DNA of 10,620 nt from an archaeon (GCA_021807225.1 JAKAPI010000006.1:26424-37043), one strand, 5' to 3'. Positions 1-6,853 are shown, numbered from the stretch's first letter. Program-made: numbers and translations. Notes: generated by a model from the sequence alone, not told the origin.

Positions 1-428
1 GTCGAAGATGTGGTGGAAGACGTAGCCGTAGATGTCGTGAGGGTCGTGGTGGTCGTAGTTGGTATCGTAGTCGTGGAACTCGTCGTGGTCGTAGTAGTGG
101 TCGTGGTAGAGTTCGTAGTGGTGGTTTGGGTGGTCGAGGTCGTAGTCTGGGTGAAATGGAATGTCGTGGTCCTTACAGGCTGAGACGTAGTGGAGGTCAG
201 CGCCTGCGTCTGGGAGGCGGACAGAGAAGTAGTGGAGGTCGCGGTCGAGGCGGCGCTGGTCGTGGTCGTGGAGGTCGACGTGGCGATCGCAGTCGTTGTC
301 GACGAGAACCCATGATGGTCGTTAGCCGCCACATACCCGGCGTAGGGAGCGACGACGGTCGTCGTAATCACCAGGATGGCCAGGACGTTGGTGCCGAGCA
401 CCACGAAGGTGGGCGCTATGAGCTTCAT
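1..428 (-). CDS. Thr/Ser-rich membrane-anchored or secreted surface protein, C-terminus beyond the left edge
   Basis: An open frame of 142 codons starts at the ATG at 428-426 and runs off the left edge with no stop. The protein begins MKLIAPTFVVLGTNVLAILV, a hydrophobic segment of roughly residues 3-34 that reads as a signal peptide or N-terminal membrane anchor. From about residue 42 it becomes a low-complexity stretch in which more than half the residues are Thr and most others Ser, with occasional Gln, Ala and Pro and one Asn-Ser-Thr sequon. Such stretches in archaeal surface proteins are usually O-glycosylated stalks or linkers between the membrane and an outer domain; that role is inferred here. 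The start overlaps the stop of the upstream membrane protein gene as ATGA, so the two are probably co-translated. Any folded domain would lie outside the window, and no enzymatic function can be assigned. Confidence 0.75.
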   Translation of the reverse strand, partial: MKLIAPTFVVLGTNVLAILVITTTVVAPYAGYVAANDHHGFSSTTTAIATSTSTTTTSAASTATSTTSLSASQTQALTSTTSQPVRTTTFHFTQTTTSTTQTTTTNSTTTTTTTTTSSTTTIPTTTTTTLTTSTATSSTTSS

Positions 429-889
429 TTCATCCCCCTCGTCGCTTCCCAGGTTTCGGTGGCCAGGAGCGTCACGATGAGCACGTTGATGATCATCCCG
501 GTGGCCGCAAGCCCGGGGGCGAATACTGTCCCGAGGCCGCTGCCCACCATGCCGACGACGGAGACGATTATCCCCACATAGACCCCCTTGATCCAGTGGA
601 CCTCTGACCAGAGGAGGATGCCGGAGACCACGTACATCACGCCCAGGAGGACCATGACCACGCCCAGGAGATCCAGGACATACTGCGAAGGCAGGGCGCC
701 GCCGGAGCTGCTGATCAGGAAGGTCCCAGACAGGTCGTTTGGAGCCAGAACCATGGCGACCCCGGCCGCGTCAGAGAAGGCGAATGCCACCCAGCAAACG
801 AGGGCGGCGACGACGGTGGGGCCCTTGAAGAGGAGGCTCTTCTTGATGGCGGCCCTTCGCGCTTCACTCTCGTCTTCTTCTTTACCCAT
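425..889 (-). CDS. four-helix integral membrane protein of unknown function
   Basis: A 154-residue protein starts at the ATG at 889. A charged N-terminal tail (residues 1-18, rich in Glu, Arg and Lys) is followed by about four hydrophobic segments near residues 24-48, 72-94, 100-124 and 126-143. A polar loop of about 25 residues lies between the first two. I see no catalytic motif and do not recognise the family. Its stop overlaps the start of the Thr/Ser-rich surface protein gene by 4 nt (ATGA). This suggests one operon, and possibly a membrane partner for the surface protein. A TATA-like box at 934-943 and a near-palindrome at 901-920 lie upstream, so the pair may have its own regulated promoter separate from the cyclase gene. 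The reading frame is well supported by its hydrophobic pattern and high third-position GC; the function is unknown. Confidence 0.85.
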   Translation of the reverse strand: MGKEEDESEARRAAIKKSLLFKGPTVVAALVCWVAFAFSDAAGVAMVLAPNDLSGTFLISSSGGALPSQYVLDLLGVVMVLLGVMYVVSGILLWSEVHWIKGVYVGIIVSVVGMVGSGLGTVFAPGLAATGMIINVLIVTLLATETWEATRGMK

Positions 890-900
890 GCATAACTTTT

Positions 901-920
901 CCTGATGAAATCTCGTCAGG
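901..920. promoter_or_regulatory. 20-bp near-palindrome, candidate operator
   Basis: CCTGATGAAATCTCGTCAGG matches its own reverse complement at 16 of 20 positions (8 of 10 base pairs), with perfect CCTGA/TCAGG ends. It lies between the TATA-like box at 934-943 and the ATG at 889, overlapping the place where transcription of the membrane protein gene would start. This is a typical position for a dimeric repressor site. It could also be chance or an mRNA hairpin. Confidence 0.4.
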
Positions 921-933
921 CCGACCCCCGTTC

Positions 934-943
934 GATAGATATG
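934..943 (-). promoter_or_regulatory. TATA-like box for the membrane protein gene
   Basis: On the minus strand the sequence reads CATATCTATC. Its centre is about 50 nt upstream of the ATG at 889, giving an expected start site near 913 and a leader of about 24 nt. No Shine-Dalgarno sequence is visible before that ATG. Confidence 0.35.
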
Positions 944-971
944 CGTTGCCTCTCAGGTGCCGCCCAGCACG

Positions 972-1664
972 CTACCTGAATGAGATGTGGTAGGCTTCCT
1001 GGCCGTGCTCGGGGTACTCCTTGGTCTTGGCTACCGTCTCGTCGAGCTTCACCGTGCCCTTCAGCGAAAGCTCGCCGGCCAGGACGTGCTCCATTCGGAT
1101 GTTGCAGAGGGTCTCACCCTTGGCTGCGGCTTCGGCCATCCTGGTGGCTCCGACTACGGCATGGCCGATGATCGTGAAGTCCCCCGCTATCTCCTCGAGG
1201 GCGCACCTGCCGGAGTCCACCCCCAGAGCCAGCCCGACGTGGGCAGGGAGGTTCCGGGCGTTCTTCCTGTGCTCAGGGAAGATCTCCTCGTCGAACGACT
1301 CGTGGGCCCGCCTGCAGAACTCCATGACCTCCTTGAGGAACCTCGAGGGCTTCGACCCATAGATCCAGTAGACTACGAAGCCGTCCCCGGTGAATTTGTC
1401 GAACCAACCCGAGGTCTCCTGGGCCAGCTCCTTCATCTTCTCCGTGAATGCGGTGGTGATGATCGCGTACTCTCTTGACGAGATCGCCTCCCTCATCAGG
1501 TGGGTCGAGCCCCGTATGTCTCCGATGACGACGTGGATGCCTGTCTGGTCCCCTGCGTTGAGCAGGTGGGTGAGCTCCTCCTTCGAAATCGTCTTCTCCC
1601 AGTCGATGGGGGCGTGCAGGTCCAGCTTCTGGAGGGCTTTCTCTCCTCTTGCTCGCGGGCTCAC
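972..1664 (-). CDS. class III adenylate/guanylate cyclase-like protein
   Basis: A 230-residue soluble protein starts at the GTG at 1664. The class III nucleotidyl cyclase core is clear. GDIRGST (residues 48-54) holds the first metal Asp (D49). KFTGDGF (90-96) holds the base-reading Lys (K90) and the second metal Asp (D94). GDFTIIG (161-167) holds the Asp that usually selects adenine (D162). The following helix reads GHAVVGATRM (167-176): the transition-state Arg is kept (R175), but the usual Asn is Val (V171). Family knowledge says such enzymes make cAMP from ATP. The missing Asn could mean weak activity, another substrate or a sensor role. No membrane segment or other sensory domain is present. 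A TATA-like box 35 nt upstream suggests a leader of about 9 nt. The gene diverges from the DUF4382 gene. Confidence 0.85.
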   Translation of the reverse strand: MSPRARGEKALQKLDLHAPIDWEKTISKEELTHLLNAGDQTGIHVVIGDIRGSTHLMREAISSREYAIITTAFTEKMKELAQETSGWFDKFTGDGFVVYWIYGSKPSRFLKEVMEFCRRAHESFDEEIFPEHRKNARNLPAHVGLALGVDSGRCALEEIAGDFTIIGHAVVGATRMAEAAAKGETLCNIRMEHVLAGELSLKGTVKLDETVAKTKEYPEHGQEAYHISFR

Positions 1665-1693
1665 TGCGCTTCGGCAGGGCGTTCAAAGTCGTT

Positions 1694-1704
1694 CTAATAT
1701 ATAG
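1694..1704. promoter_or_regulatory. shared divergent TATA element
   Basis: CTAATATATAG sits in the 62-bp gap between the GTG of the cyclase gene (1664) and the TTG of the DUF4382 gene (1727). It reads TATATATTAG on the other strand, so it could serve both directions. On the plus strand a start about 26 nt downstream falls at 1725-1727, on the TTG. On the minus strand it falls near 1673. Confidence 0.6.
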
Positions 1705-1726
1705 GTCAGGGAGCGTCCAAGGGGCA

Positions 1727-2245
1727 TTGAAGGCCAGCGTCGTCGCAGTGGCAGTAGCAGTCTTGGTCGTCGTCGTAGTGGCGGCCGTCGCGGTGGTGTT
1801 TCTGATGGCGCCGAGCGGGAGCCTAGTCGTGGGGGTGAAAGACGCACCGTCCACGGGCGCCGTGACGCACATCTACCTCACGATCACTGACATCGTCCTG
1901 CAGGGAGGCACCGGCAACTCCAGCACCACCTTCAAGCTCAACGCCACCACCTTCGACCTTCTGGCGCTGCAGAACGTGACGAAGATGCTCGGAAAGAACA
2001 GCGTCCCGGTGGGGAACTACACCATGGTCAGGTTCGGGGTCACGAGCGCCGTCGCCACGGTCGGCGGGACCAACGTCACCCTGACCGTCCCGAGCGGTCA
2101 GATCAAGGTTCCGATGCAGTTCACTGTCGCGTCAGGGAAGACGACCACCATCGTCCTTGACATCTCGGCCGACATGACCGCGATCAGCGCCTCCAACAAC
2201 CTGAGGCCCACTGTAACCGGCCAAGAGACTGTACCGCCCAGCTAG
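1727..2245 (+). CDS. secreted DUF4382-domain protein
   Basis: From the TTG at 1727 the protein is 172 residues. I chose this start because it lies at the expected transcription start of the TATA box at 1694-1704, giving a leaderless mRNA. The frame is open further upstream, and a GTG at 1745 is also possible. Residues ~4-26 form one long Val/Ala hydrophobic segment, a signal peptide or membrane anchor. The rest matches the DUF4382 pattern: GSLVVGVKDAP at the start, a middle FDLLALQN block, the VGNYTMVRFGV strand pair, and LTVPSGQIKVP followed by a TTTIVLDIS strand. DUF4382 proteins are extracellular beta-sandwich proteins whose ligand is not established. At least five Asn-X-Ser/Thr sequons fit an archaeal N-glycosylated surface protein. 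It stands alone, divergent from the cyclase gene. Confidence 0.85.
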   Translation: MKASVVAVAVAVLVVVVVAAVAVVFLMAPSGSLVVGVKDAPSTGAVTHIYLTITDIVLQGGTGNSSTTFKLNATTFDLLALQNVTKMLGKNSVPVGNYTMVRFGVTSAVATVGGTNVTLTVPSGQIKVPMQFTVASGKTTTIVLDISADMTAISASNNLRPTVTGQETVPPS

Positions 2246-2290
2246 AGACCGAGCCTCCGGTCCGCAGAGTGCTGATCCGACGAGCGCAGC

Positions 2291-2298
2291 CTTATCAC
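2291..2298 (+). promoter_or_regulatory. weak TATA-like box for the permease gene
   Basis: CTTATCAC is the only AT-rich spot in the 85-bp gap before the ATG at 2331. It would place the transcript start near 2321, with a leader of about 10 nt. The match is weak. Confidence 0.3.
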
Positions 2299-2330
2299 TC
2301 ACAGGGCAGACGTGAAGCGCGGATAGGCCG

Positions 2331-3596
2331 ATGACAAAGAAGCTCTCTTTCACCCACGCGGTCGCAGTAGGCCTGGGGAACATCATAGGAGCAGGGATCT
2401 TCGTCATGGCCGGGTCGGCCATAGGCGCGGCAGGCCCGGCAGCGCTCGTCGCCTTCGCGATAACAGCCGGACTGGCCATCACTGTCGGCCTGAACACCGC
2501 CGAGCTGTCTTCGAGGTACCCCGCGCTCGAGGGCGGGGTCTACAGCTTCGCCAGGGCTACGATGGGGGACACAGTCGGGTTCCTGGTCGGGTGGTTCAGG
2601 CTCATCGCCTACGCGGTCAGCGGGGCGGCCGTCGCCCTCGGCTTCGCCTCCTATCTGGTTAGTGTGGGGCTCCCTTCGGCCGCGTACTACCCGGCGGCCG
2701 TGGTCCTGATCGTGGGGCTCGCCCTGGTCGAGGTCGGGGGCCTCAGGCTTGCCTCCGAGGTCGAGGTGGGGCTGGTGGTTGTGAAGGTCGTAGGTCTGGC
2801 CGTGTTCCTCGCCGCAGTGTTCGCTCTCGTAAGGTTCTCCCCCGGGAACTTCGCCCCCCTCTTCCCGACGGGAGGGCTCGGGGTGCTCGTAGCGGCCAAC
2901 ATAGCCTTCTTTGCCTACTCGGGCTTCAACACAATCGCGACCCTCACCCCCGACGTACAGGACGGGGAGAGGACCGTGCCGAGGGCCATCATCGCGTCGA
3001 TCGTGATAAGCACGGTGCTGTACGTCATGGTGGTCTTCGCCCTCCTCATGGCGCTGAACTGGACGGCCTACGGGACAGCCTCCGACCCGCTGGCCGTCGC
3101 GCTTGGGTCGCTGAGGGTGCCGTCGGCGGTGTCGTATGCGGTCGCTTTCGCAGCGCTCGCAGCGACCTTCGCCGTCACTCTTTCGATGCTGATAGCGGGG
3201 GCGCGGACGACGAAGCAGATGGGAGAGGATGGGATGCTGCCCGGCTGGTTCGGGAAGGGGTCGAAGGCCCCGGCCCTGGTTGTGGCTGGGGTGATGGTCG
3301 CGTCGCTGGGGCTCGGGAACGTGGAGAGCGTCGCCCTCGTCGCCAACTTCGGGATCGTCTTCTCCTACATGCTCACAGGGGTTCAGGTGGCAATCGCCCG
3401 GAAGGGACGCGTGGCGGCGAAGTTTTCGTCCCCGGGCTACCCCTGGGTCCAGGGCCTGGCGGTCGTGCTTTCGGCCGCGATGCTCTTCGGGCTGGGGACG
3501 CAGTCCATCCTCGTCGGCTCCGTGACCCTGGTCGCCGGGCTGGCCGTGTACTGGATCTACGTCCGCCCGGCCCTCCGCCGCCGCGGCCAACCCTAA
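2331..3596 (+). CDS. APC-superfamily amino acid permease
   Basis: A 421-residue protein, very hydrophobic throughout, has about twelve predicted membrane segments. The first carries the APC hallmark GLGNIIGAGIFV (residues 14-25), the unwound glycine stretch that binds the amino-acid backbone. ELSSRYPALEGGVYSFAR (58-75) is the conserved loop of amino-acid/polyamine antiporter-type permeases. A later segment reads FAYSGFNTIATL, also typical of the family. Length and layout are normal. Such carriers sit in the cytoplasmic membrane and take up amino acids or related amines by cation symport or exchange; the actual substrate cannot be read from the sequence. The next gene, an MFS transporter, starts 25 nt after the stop on the same strand, so both may be on one transcript ending at the hairpin at 4860-4888. 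Confidence 0.92.
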   Translation: MTKKLSFTHAVAVGLGNIIGAGIFVMAGSAIGAAGPAALVAFAITAGLAITVGLNTAELSSRYPALEGGVYSFARATMGDTVGFLVGWFRLIAYAVSGAAVALGFASYLVSVGLPSAAYYPAAVVLIVGLALVEVGGLRLASEVEVGLVVVKVVGLAVFLAAVFALVRFSPGNFAPLFPTGGLGVLVAANIAFFAYSGFNTIATLTPDVQDGERTVPRAIIASIVISTVLYVMVVFALLMALNWTAYGTASDPLAVALGSLRVPSAVSYAVAFAALAATFAVTLSMLIAGARTTKQMGEDGMLPGWFGKGSKAPALVVAGVMVASLGLGNVESVALVANFGIVFSYMLTGVQVAIARKGRVAAKFSSPGYPWVQGLAVVLSAAMLFGLGTQSILVGSVTLVAGLAVYWIYVRPALRRRGQP

Positions 3597-3621
3597 GAAC
3601 CCCCACCTGAGACCGCCGAGT

Positions 3622-4857
3622 GTGAAGCCCGATGACGTGTCTGCCAGGGCGAAGCACAGCAGGGCCAGGGCGCTGGGGTTCACTTCGGTCGGGCACTTCG
3701 TAAACGACGGCTCCGTCTTCTTCCTGCCACTGGTCGTCGACCTGCTGGCGGCGCTGAAGGGGGCGACGCCCCTCGAAGTTTCGGTCCTTCTATTCATGTT
3801 CTACCTCAGCTCGTCGGTGGCCAGCGTCTTCGTCGGGAGGCGGGCCGACAGGACCGGGGCGCCGGGGAGGCTCATGGCCGTGGGGATCGGTCTCCTGGGC
3901 CTCGGGCTCCTGGGGTTCTACGCAGCCATCACCTACGCTGTGGGAGGGGAACTCTTCGCGTATGGGCTCGTGTGCGACCTCGTGATGGGGGTCGGCAGCT
4001 CGTTCTACCACCCGCTCGGGGGGAGCGTCATTCAGGCGTCGTTCGGGGGAGGAGCCAGAGGGCGGGCCCTGGGCATCAACGGGGCCATGGGGAGCCTTGG
4101 GAGGACCCTGTACCCTTCCCTGTTCTTCGTGGCGGCAGCGGCTCTGACCACGCCGGGGTCCCTGGGGTTCTTCGGGCTGGTGGGGCTGGGAGCGGCGCTG
4201 CTCATCTGGGCAGGGCTGGGGAGGGTCGAAGGGGCGAAACGCGAGGGGGGCGGCGCCGGGCCGTCGGTAAGGAGCTCTCTCACCAGGCCGATGGTGATGC
4301 TCCTCGCGGTCTCGTTCCTGAGGTCGGCGGCCCTCTTCGGGGTCGCAGCCTATGCGCCGATCTTCCTGACGACCCAGCGGGGGCTGGGGGTGAGCTCCAT
4401 CCTTGGGCTGTCCCTGACGGTGTTCTACGCTTCCGCGATCATAGGGCAGCCGGTCTTCGGGGTGCTCACGGACAGGGTCGACCACAGGTGGGTCCTCGCC
4501 ATTTCTGCGGTCGGGGCAGCCCTGGCGATAGTGGGATACGTCAACACCGGCGGGGCGGTCAGCGTCGCCCTCCTTTCGCTGTTCGGGTTCTTCGCCTACA
4601 CGGGGTTCCCCCTGCTGATGTCTCTGACGTCGGACTACTCCCCCCAGGCGTCGGCGCTCGGCAACTCCATCGTGTGGGGGCTGGGGGCGACCGGGGGAAA
4701 CTCGGTCGGGCCGATCCTGGTCTACGCCATCGCGTTGAACGAGTACAGCAACCTCGGCTTCGCGTTCGAGATCATGGCCGGGCTGGCGGTGGCCTCCGCC
4801 CTGGGCGCAGTGCTGCTCCCCAGGCCGACCGTAGTCAGGAAGGGGCAGGGCGAATAG
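3622..4857 (+). CDS. MFS transporter, fosmidomycin-resistance (FSR)-like
   Basis: The gene starts at the GTG at 3622 and encodes 411 residues with about twelve membrane segments in two halves. The MFS signature loop between helices 2 and 3 is GRRADRTGAPGR (72-83), and its second-half counterpart is GVLTDRVDHR (280-289). HFVNDG (25-30) in helix 1 and FYHPLGG (129-135) followed by GRALGINGAMGS are features of FSR-like efflux carriers. A charged cytoplasmic linker (about residues 201-220) separates the halves. This family exports small molecules using the proton gradient; the substrate here is unknown, and the resistance label reflects relatives only. No clear Shine-Dalgarno sequence precedes the GTG. 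The short 25-nt spacing suggests transcription with the upstream permease. A GC-rich hairpin follows the stop. Confidence 0.9.
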   Translation: MKPDDVSARAKHSRARALGFTSVGHFVNDGSVFFLPLVVDLLAALKGATPLEVSVLLFMFYLSSSVASVFVGRRADRTGAPGRLMAVGIGLLGLGLLGFYAAITYAVGGELFAYGLVCDLVMGVGSSFYHPLGGSVIQASFGGGARGRALGINGAMGSLGRTLYPSLFFVAAAALTTPGSLGFFGLVGLGAALLIWAGLGRVEGAKREGGGAGPSVRSSLTRPMVMLLAVSFLRSAALFGVAAYAPIFLTTQRGLGVSSILGLSLTVFYASAIIGQPVFGVLTDRVDHRWVLAISAVGAALAIVGYVNTGGAVSVALLSLFGFFAYTGFPLLMSLTSDYSPQASALGNSIVWGLGATGGNSVGPILVYAIALNEYSNLGFAFEIMAGLAVASALGAVLLPRPTVVRKGQGE

Positions 4858-4859
4858 CT

Positions 4860-4888
4860 GCGCCGAGGGGTTTCGCCACCCCGGGCGC
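4860..4888 (+). terminator. terminator-like hairpin after the MFS gene
   Basis: Starting 3 nt after the TAG, GCGCC and GGGG pair with CCCC and GGCGC, giving nine base pairs with a small internal loop and an 8-nt apical loop. A short TTT follows. It separates the transporter pair from the next promoter. Archaeal termination depends more on T-runs than on hairpins, so this is tentative. Confidence 0.4.
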
Positions 4889-4903
4889 TTTCGAAAATGT
4901 TGG

Positions 4904-4913
4904 TTGATATAGC
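4904..4913 (+). promoter_or_regulatory. TATA box for the PH-domain gene
   Basis: TTGATATAGC is centred about 28 nt before the ATG at 4937, so the mRNA would start within about 2 nt of the ATG (leaderless). An 8-bp palindrome TTTCGAAA lies just upstream at about 4889-4896. Confidence 0.55.
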
Positions 4914-4936
4914 GACCAGGGCCGATTGTAGACGGA

Positions 4937-5458
4937 ATGGAAGGTGACAAGGACGTGGTCTGGAGCGGCAGGCCCTGGATCGGGCCGTCTGCCGTGGCCA
5001 GGACGATCGGTGCGGCCCTGGCAGCCGTAGTCGCGTTCGTCGCGCTGTCGGCGCTGGGCCTCCTGGGGCTCTCCGTCCTCGGGATCCCCCTCTTCGCCAT
5101 CGCTGCAGGGATACTGGCCTTCGCCTGGCTCGCGTCCATCGCTGGCCTCATCGTCATGCGGGCGTCGTACAGGTATGTGCTCCGCCAGAGCTCCGTCGAG
5201 GTCGACCGAGGGATAGTCAGCCGCCGCTCCCTCGTCGTCTCGCCTTCGGCCTTCGCCGAGCTGGAAGTCGAACAGGGGGTCATGGGGAGGATGATGAACT
5301 ACGGGTCCCTCGAAGTGAGGTCGCAGGGAGGCCAGCAGCTTAACCTGTGGCTGATACGCGACCCCAAGGGGGTCTCGACCAGGATCAGGGAGGTCATGAC
5401 CGTCCCCACAGTCAAGGTCGCCAGAGACGAAGGTGCAGGCGCGCCCGGCTCCAGCTAG
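4937..5458 (+). CDS. bacterial PH (bPH2, YdbS/YdbT-like) domain membrane protein
   Basis: A 173-residue protein. It opens with VVWSGRPWIGPSAV (residues 7-20), the usual short lead-in of this family, then two hydrophobic segments at about 22-50 and 51-76. The bPH2 domain follows at about 77-143: SYRYVLRQSSVEVDRGIVSR, a FAELEVEQGVMGRMMNYGSL block, then the last strand LNLWLIRDP. In this family a pleckstrin-homology-like barrel is held at the cytoplasmic face of the membrane; its binding partner is unknown in most cases. The C-terminal ~20 residues are Gly/Ala/Ser-rich and probably flexible. The gene appears leaderless with its own TATA box and ends 33 bp from the stop of the convergent glycosylase gene. 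Family assignment is good; function is open. Confidence 0.85.
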   Translation: MEGDKDVVWSGRPWIGPSAVARTIGAALAAVVAFVALSALGLLGLSVLGIPLFAIAAGILAFAWLASIAGLIVMRASYRYVLRQSSVEVDRGIVSRRSLVVSPSAFAELEVEQGVMGRMMNYGSLEVRSQGGQQLNLWLIRDPKGVSTRIREVMTVPTVKVARDEGAGAPGSS

Positions 5459-5491
5459 ACTTGGGATTTGGGCCGACCGGATGGCTTCGGA

Positions 5492-6706
5492 TCAGGAGAC
5501 CCTGACCTGAGGGCAGCCGAAGAACCCCCCGAGCTCTTCCGCCTCCTCCCTCACCAAAGACGATATGCGGGGGGGCAGGTCGGCGAACGGCCTGACTTCC
5601 ACCTCGAGCGTGCCGTTCTTCCTGACGTGGGACCACACTCCCGCGGCCCTGCCATCGACGAGGAGGACCGGCGACACCCACCCCGCCGGCCTGTAGACCT
5701 GCCCGTGTTCGCCTGGCCCGACTATGTTGCGGTGTGACTTGTGCCCGAGGAGGAACGCGTCGAAGAACGGGAGGAGCCTCACGACCGGCCGGTCCAGATG
5801 CGCGTCCTTCAGGTCAGGGAGGTCGTCGCTGAGCACCGAGGCGCGCCACCCTTCGACGTCGATGTCGGCCATGTCGTCTTCGGCGAGAGACCAGACCCGC
5901 TTCGCGTCGCCTGCCGTCATCCCGGTCCAGATGGTGAAGTCAGCGACCGTGGACGGTCCGTGGGCCCTGAGGTACCTCATCACCAGCTCCCTCTCCGCCT
6001 GGAGCAGGGGCATGTCCTTCCAGTGAGGGATCCACCTGTCCGCCCGGACGAATGTCGACTCGCTGCCGGCGTTGGGGCCTGAGCAGTAGACCCCCCTGGC
6101 GCCGGCGAGGTGGAGGAGATAGTGGGCGGGGAGGGCAAGAGCCCCGAAGTCGACCCAGGGGACCTTCTTCCTGTTCCCCCACCCGACGCCCCCGACCTTC
6201 TGCTTGATCTTGAATCCCGTCGAACTGGACAGCTTGGCGGCAAGGGCAGACGTGGTGACCGGCTCGTCGAGGGCGGCCAGGACCGCCTCCACCAGCTTTT
6301 CGAGCTTTGGAGCGGGCACCCCTCTTCCGAGGACCCACCTCACCTCGCGCTCGGCCCTCAGCGCGCTCCCCCTGACGAACATGGCGAGGTCCTTGGATGG
6401 GATGAGGAACATGGTCCGCCTCATCGCCCATGCCTTCGTGAGCGACTTGGCCTCCCAGATGGCCGCGTCCAGGTCGGAGAGCTTCACCCCCCGGACCCGC
6501 GCCCATATCGACATCTGGGCGGCGGAGAGCAGCTGGGCCTGGGCGCCTCCGATGTCTCCGGGCACCGAAGTCGACGACGCGCGCGGGAGCCTCTTGGTCA
6601 GGTGCTGCCTCTCGAGCCTGAAGGCGGTTACCTTGTTCCAGGAGACGCTGACGGCGCCCCTCTCGGCCGCCCTGTCACCGCTTCTCGTCGTGGACGACCT
6701 CCGCAC
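5492..6706 (-). CDS. AlkZ-like winged-helix DNA glycosylase (HTH_42 family)
   Basis: A 404-residue soluble protein. The N-terminal part holds FRLERQHL (29-36) and GGAQAQLLSAAQ (53-64). Its Q56-A-Q58 matches the Gln-X-Gln catalytic motif of AlkZ, which removes bulky or cross-linked bases from DNA. Further on are AMRRTMFLIP (the conserved R-tlhl segment), a region with VMRYLRAHGP typical of the second winged helix, and a C-terminal RLLPFFDAFLLGHKSHR block conserved in the family. The GTG at 6706 is the only usual start in frame before the conserved region; it gives an N-terminal extension of about 20 residues and is preceded by GGAGG. The first 32 nt overlap the remnant of a nitroreductase gene in another frame, so the two genes were probably once translationally linked. 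A repair role is likely; the exact lesion is not known. Confidence 0.85.
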   Translation of the reverse strand: MRRSSTTRSGDRAAERGAVSVSWNKVTAFRLERQHLTKRLPRASSTSVPGDIGGAQAQLLSAAQMSIWARVRGVKLSDLDAAIWEAKSLTKAWAMRRTMFLIPSKDLAMFVRGSALRAEREVRWVLGRGVPAPKLEKLVEAVLAALDEPVTTSALAAKLSSSTGFKIKQKVGGVGWGNRKKVPWVDFGALALPAHYLLHLAGARGVYCSGPNAGSESTFVRADRWIPHWKDMPLLQAERELVMRYLRAHGPSTVADFTIWTGMTAGDAKRVWSLAEDDMADIDVEGWRASVLSDDLPDLKDAHLDRPVVRLLPFFDAFLLGHKSHRNIVGPGEHGQVYRPAGWVSPVLLVDGRAAGVWSHVRKNGTLEVEVRPFADLPPRISSLVREEAEELGGFFGCPQVRVS

Positions 6707-6832
6707 CCTTCCGCCTCCCGTGCTTCAGTGATGGAGACTTCACGTCAGGCGCCCCGCGCCCGATGGAGATGACCCCACGGGGTGGAGGTGGCGGACCATG
6801 CGCCGCATGCGGACCACCCTCTGGAACTCCAT
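6675..6832 (-). pseudogene. nitroreductase remnant with large internal deletion and frameshift
   Basis: From the ATG at 6832 the frame reads MEFQRVVRMRRMVRHLHP, which is the classic N-terminus of FMN-dependent nitroreductases (E-x-V-x-x-RRMVR). After about 18 codons the match ends. In another frame the sequence resumes as GVISIGRGAPDVKSPSLKHG and ends GRRKGAEVVHDEKR, stop at 6675. That is the typical extreme C-terminus of the same family (G-V-x-x-I-G-x-x-A-P-D ... S-P-S-L-K-R-G-R-R ... E-V-V-H). Family members are about 200 residues, so roughly 150 middle residues, including most of the flavin pocket, are gone. The junction falls at or near the palindromic ACCCCACGGGGT (6771-6782). The product cannot be an active enzyme. 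The C-terminal tail overlaps the glycosylase start. An assembly collapse is the main alternative explanation. Confidence 0.8.
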
Positions 6833-6853
6833 GGCGGGCGGGTGGACTTGCGA

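Noticed and set aside
1..330. CRISPR or satellite-type tandem repeat in the GTCGTGGTCGTAG-rich region
   Set aside because: There is no fixed repeat length or unique spacers; the pattern follows from Thr codons (ACG, ACC, ACT) in one open frame.
126..581. Plus-strand 151-codon frame at the left end
   Set aside because: Arg/Gly-rich antisense of the Thr/Ser repeat; the minus strand gives a signal segment and an ATGA coupling.
2295..3797. 500-codon minus-strand open frame opposite the permease gene
   Set aside because: Its translation is a low-complexity Arg/Gly/Pro/His-rich shadow of a high-GC gene; the plus strand encodes a clean APC permease.
3790..5283. 497-codon minus-strand open frame opposite the MFS and PH-domain genes
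   Set aside because: Same shadow effect; both plus-strand genes have clear family motifs and this frame spans their boundary.
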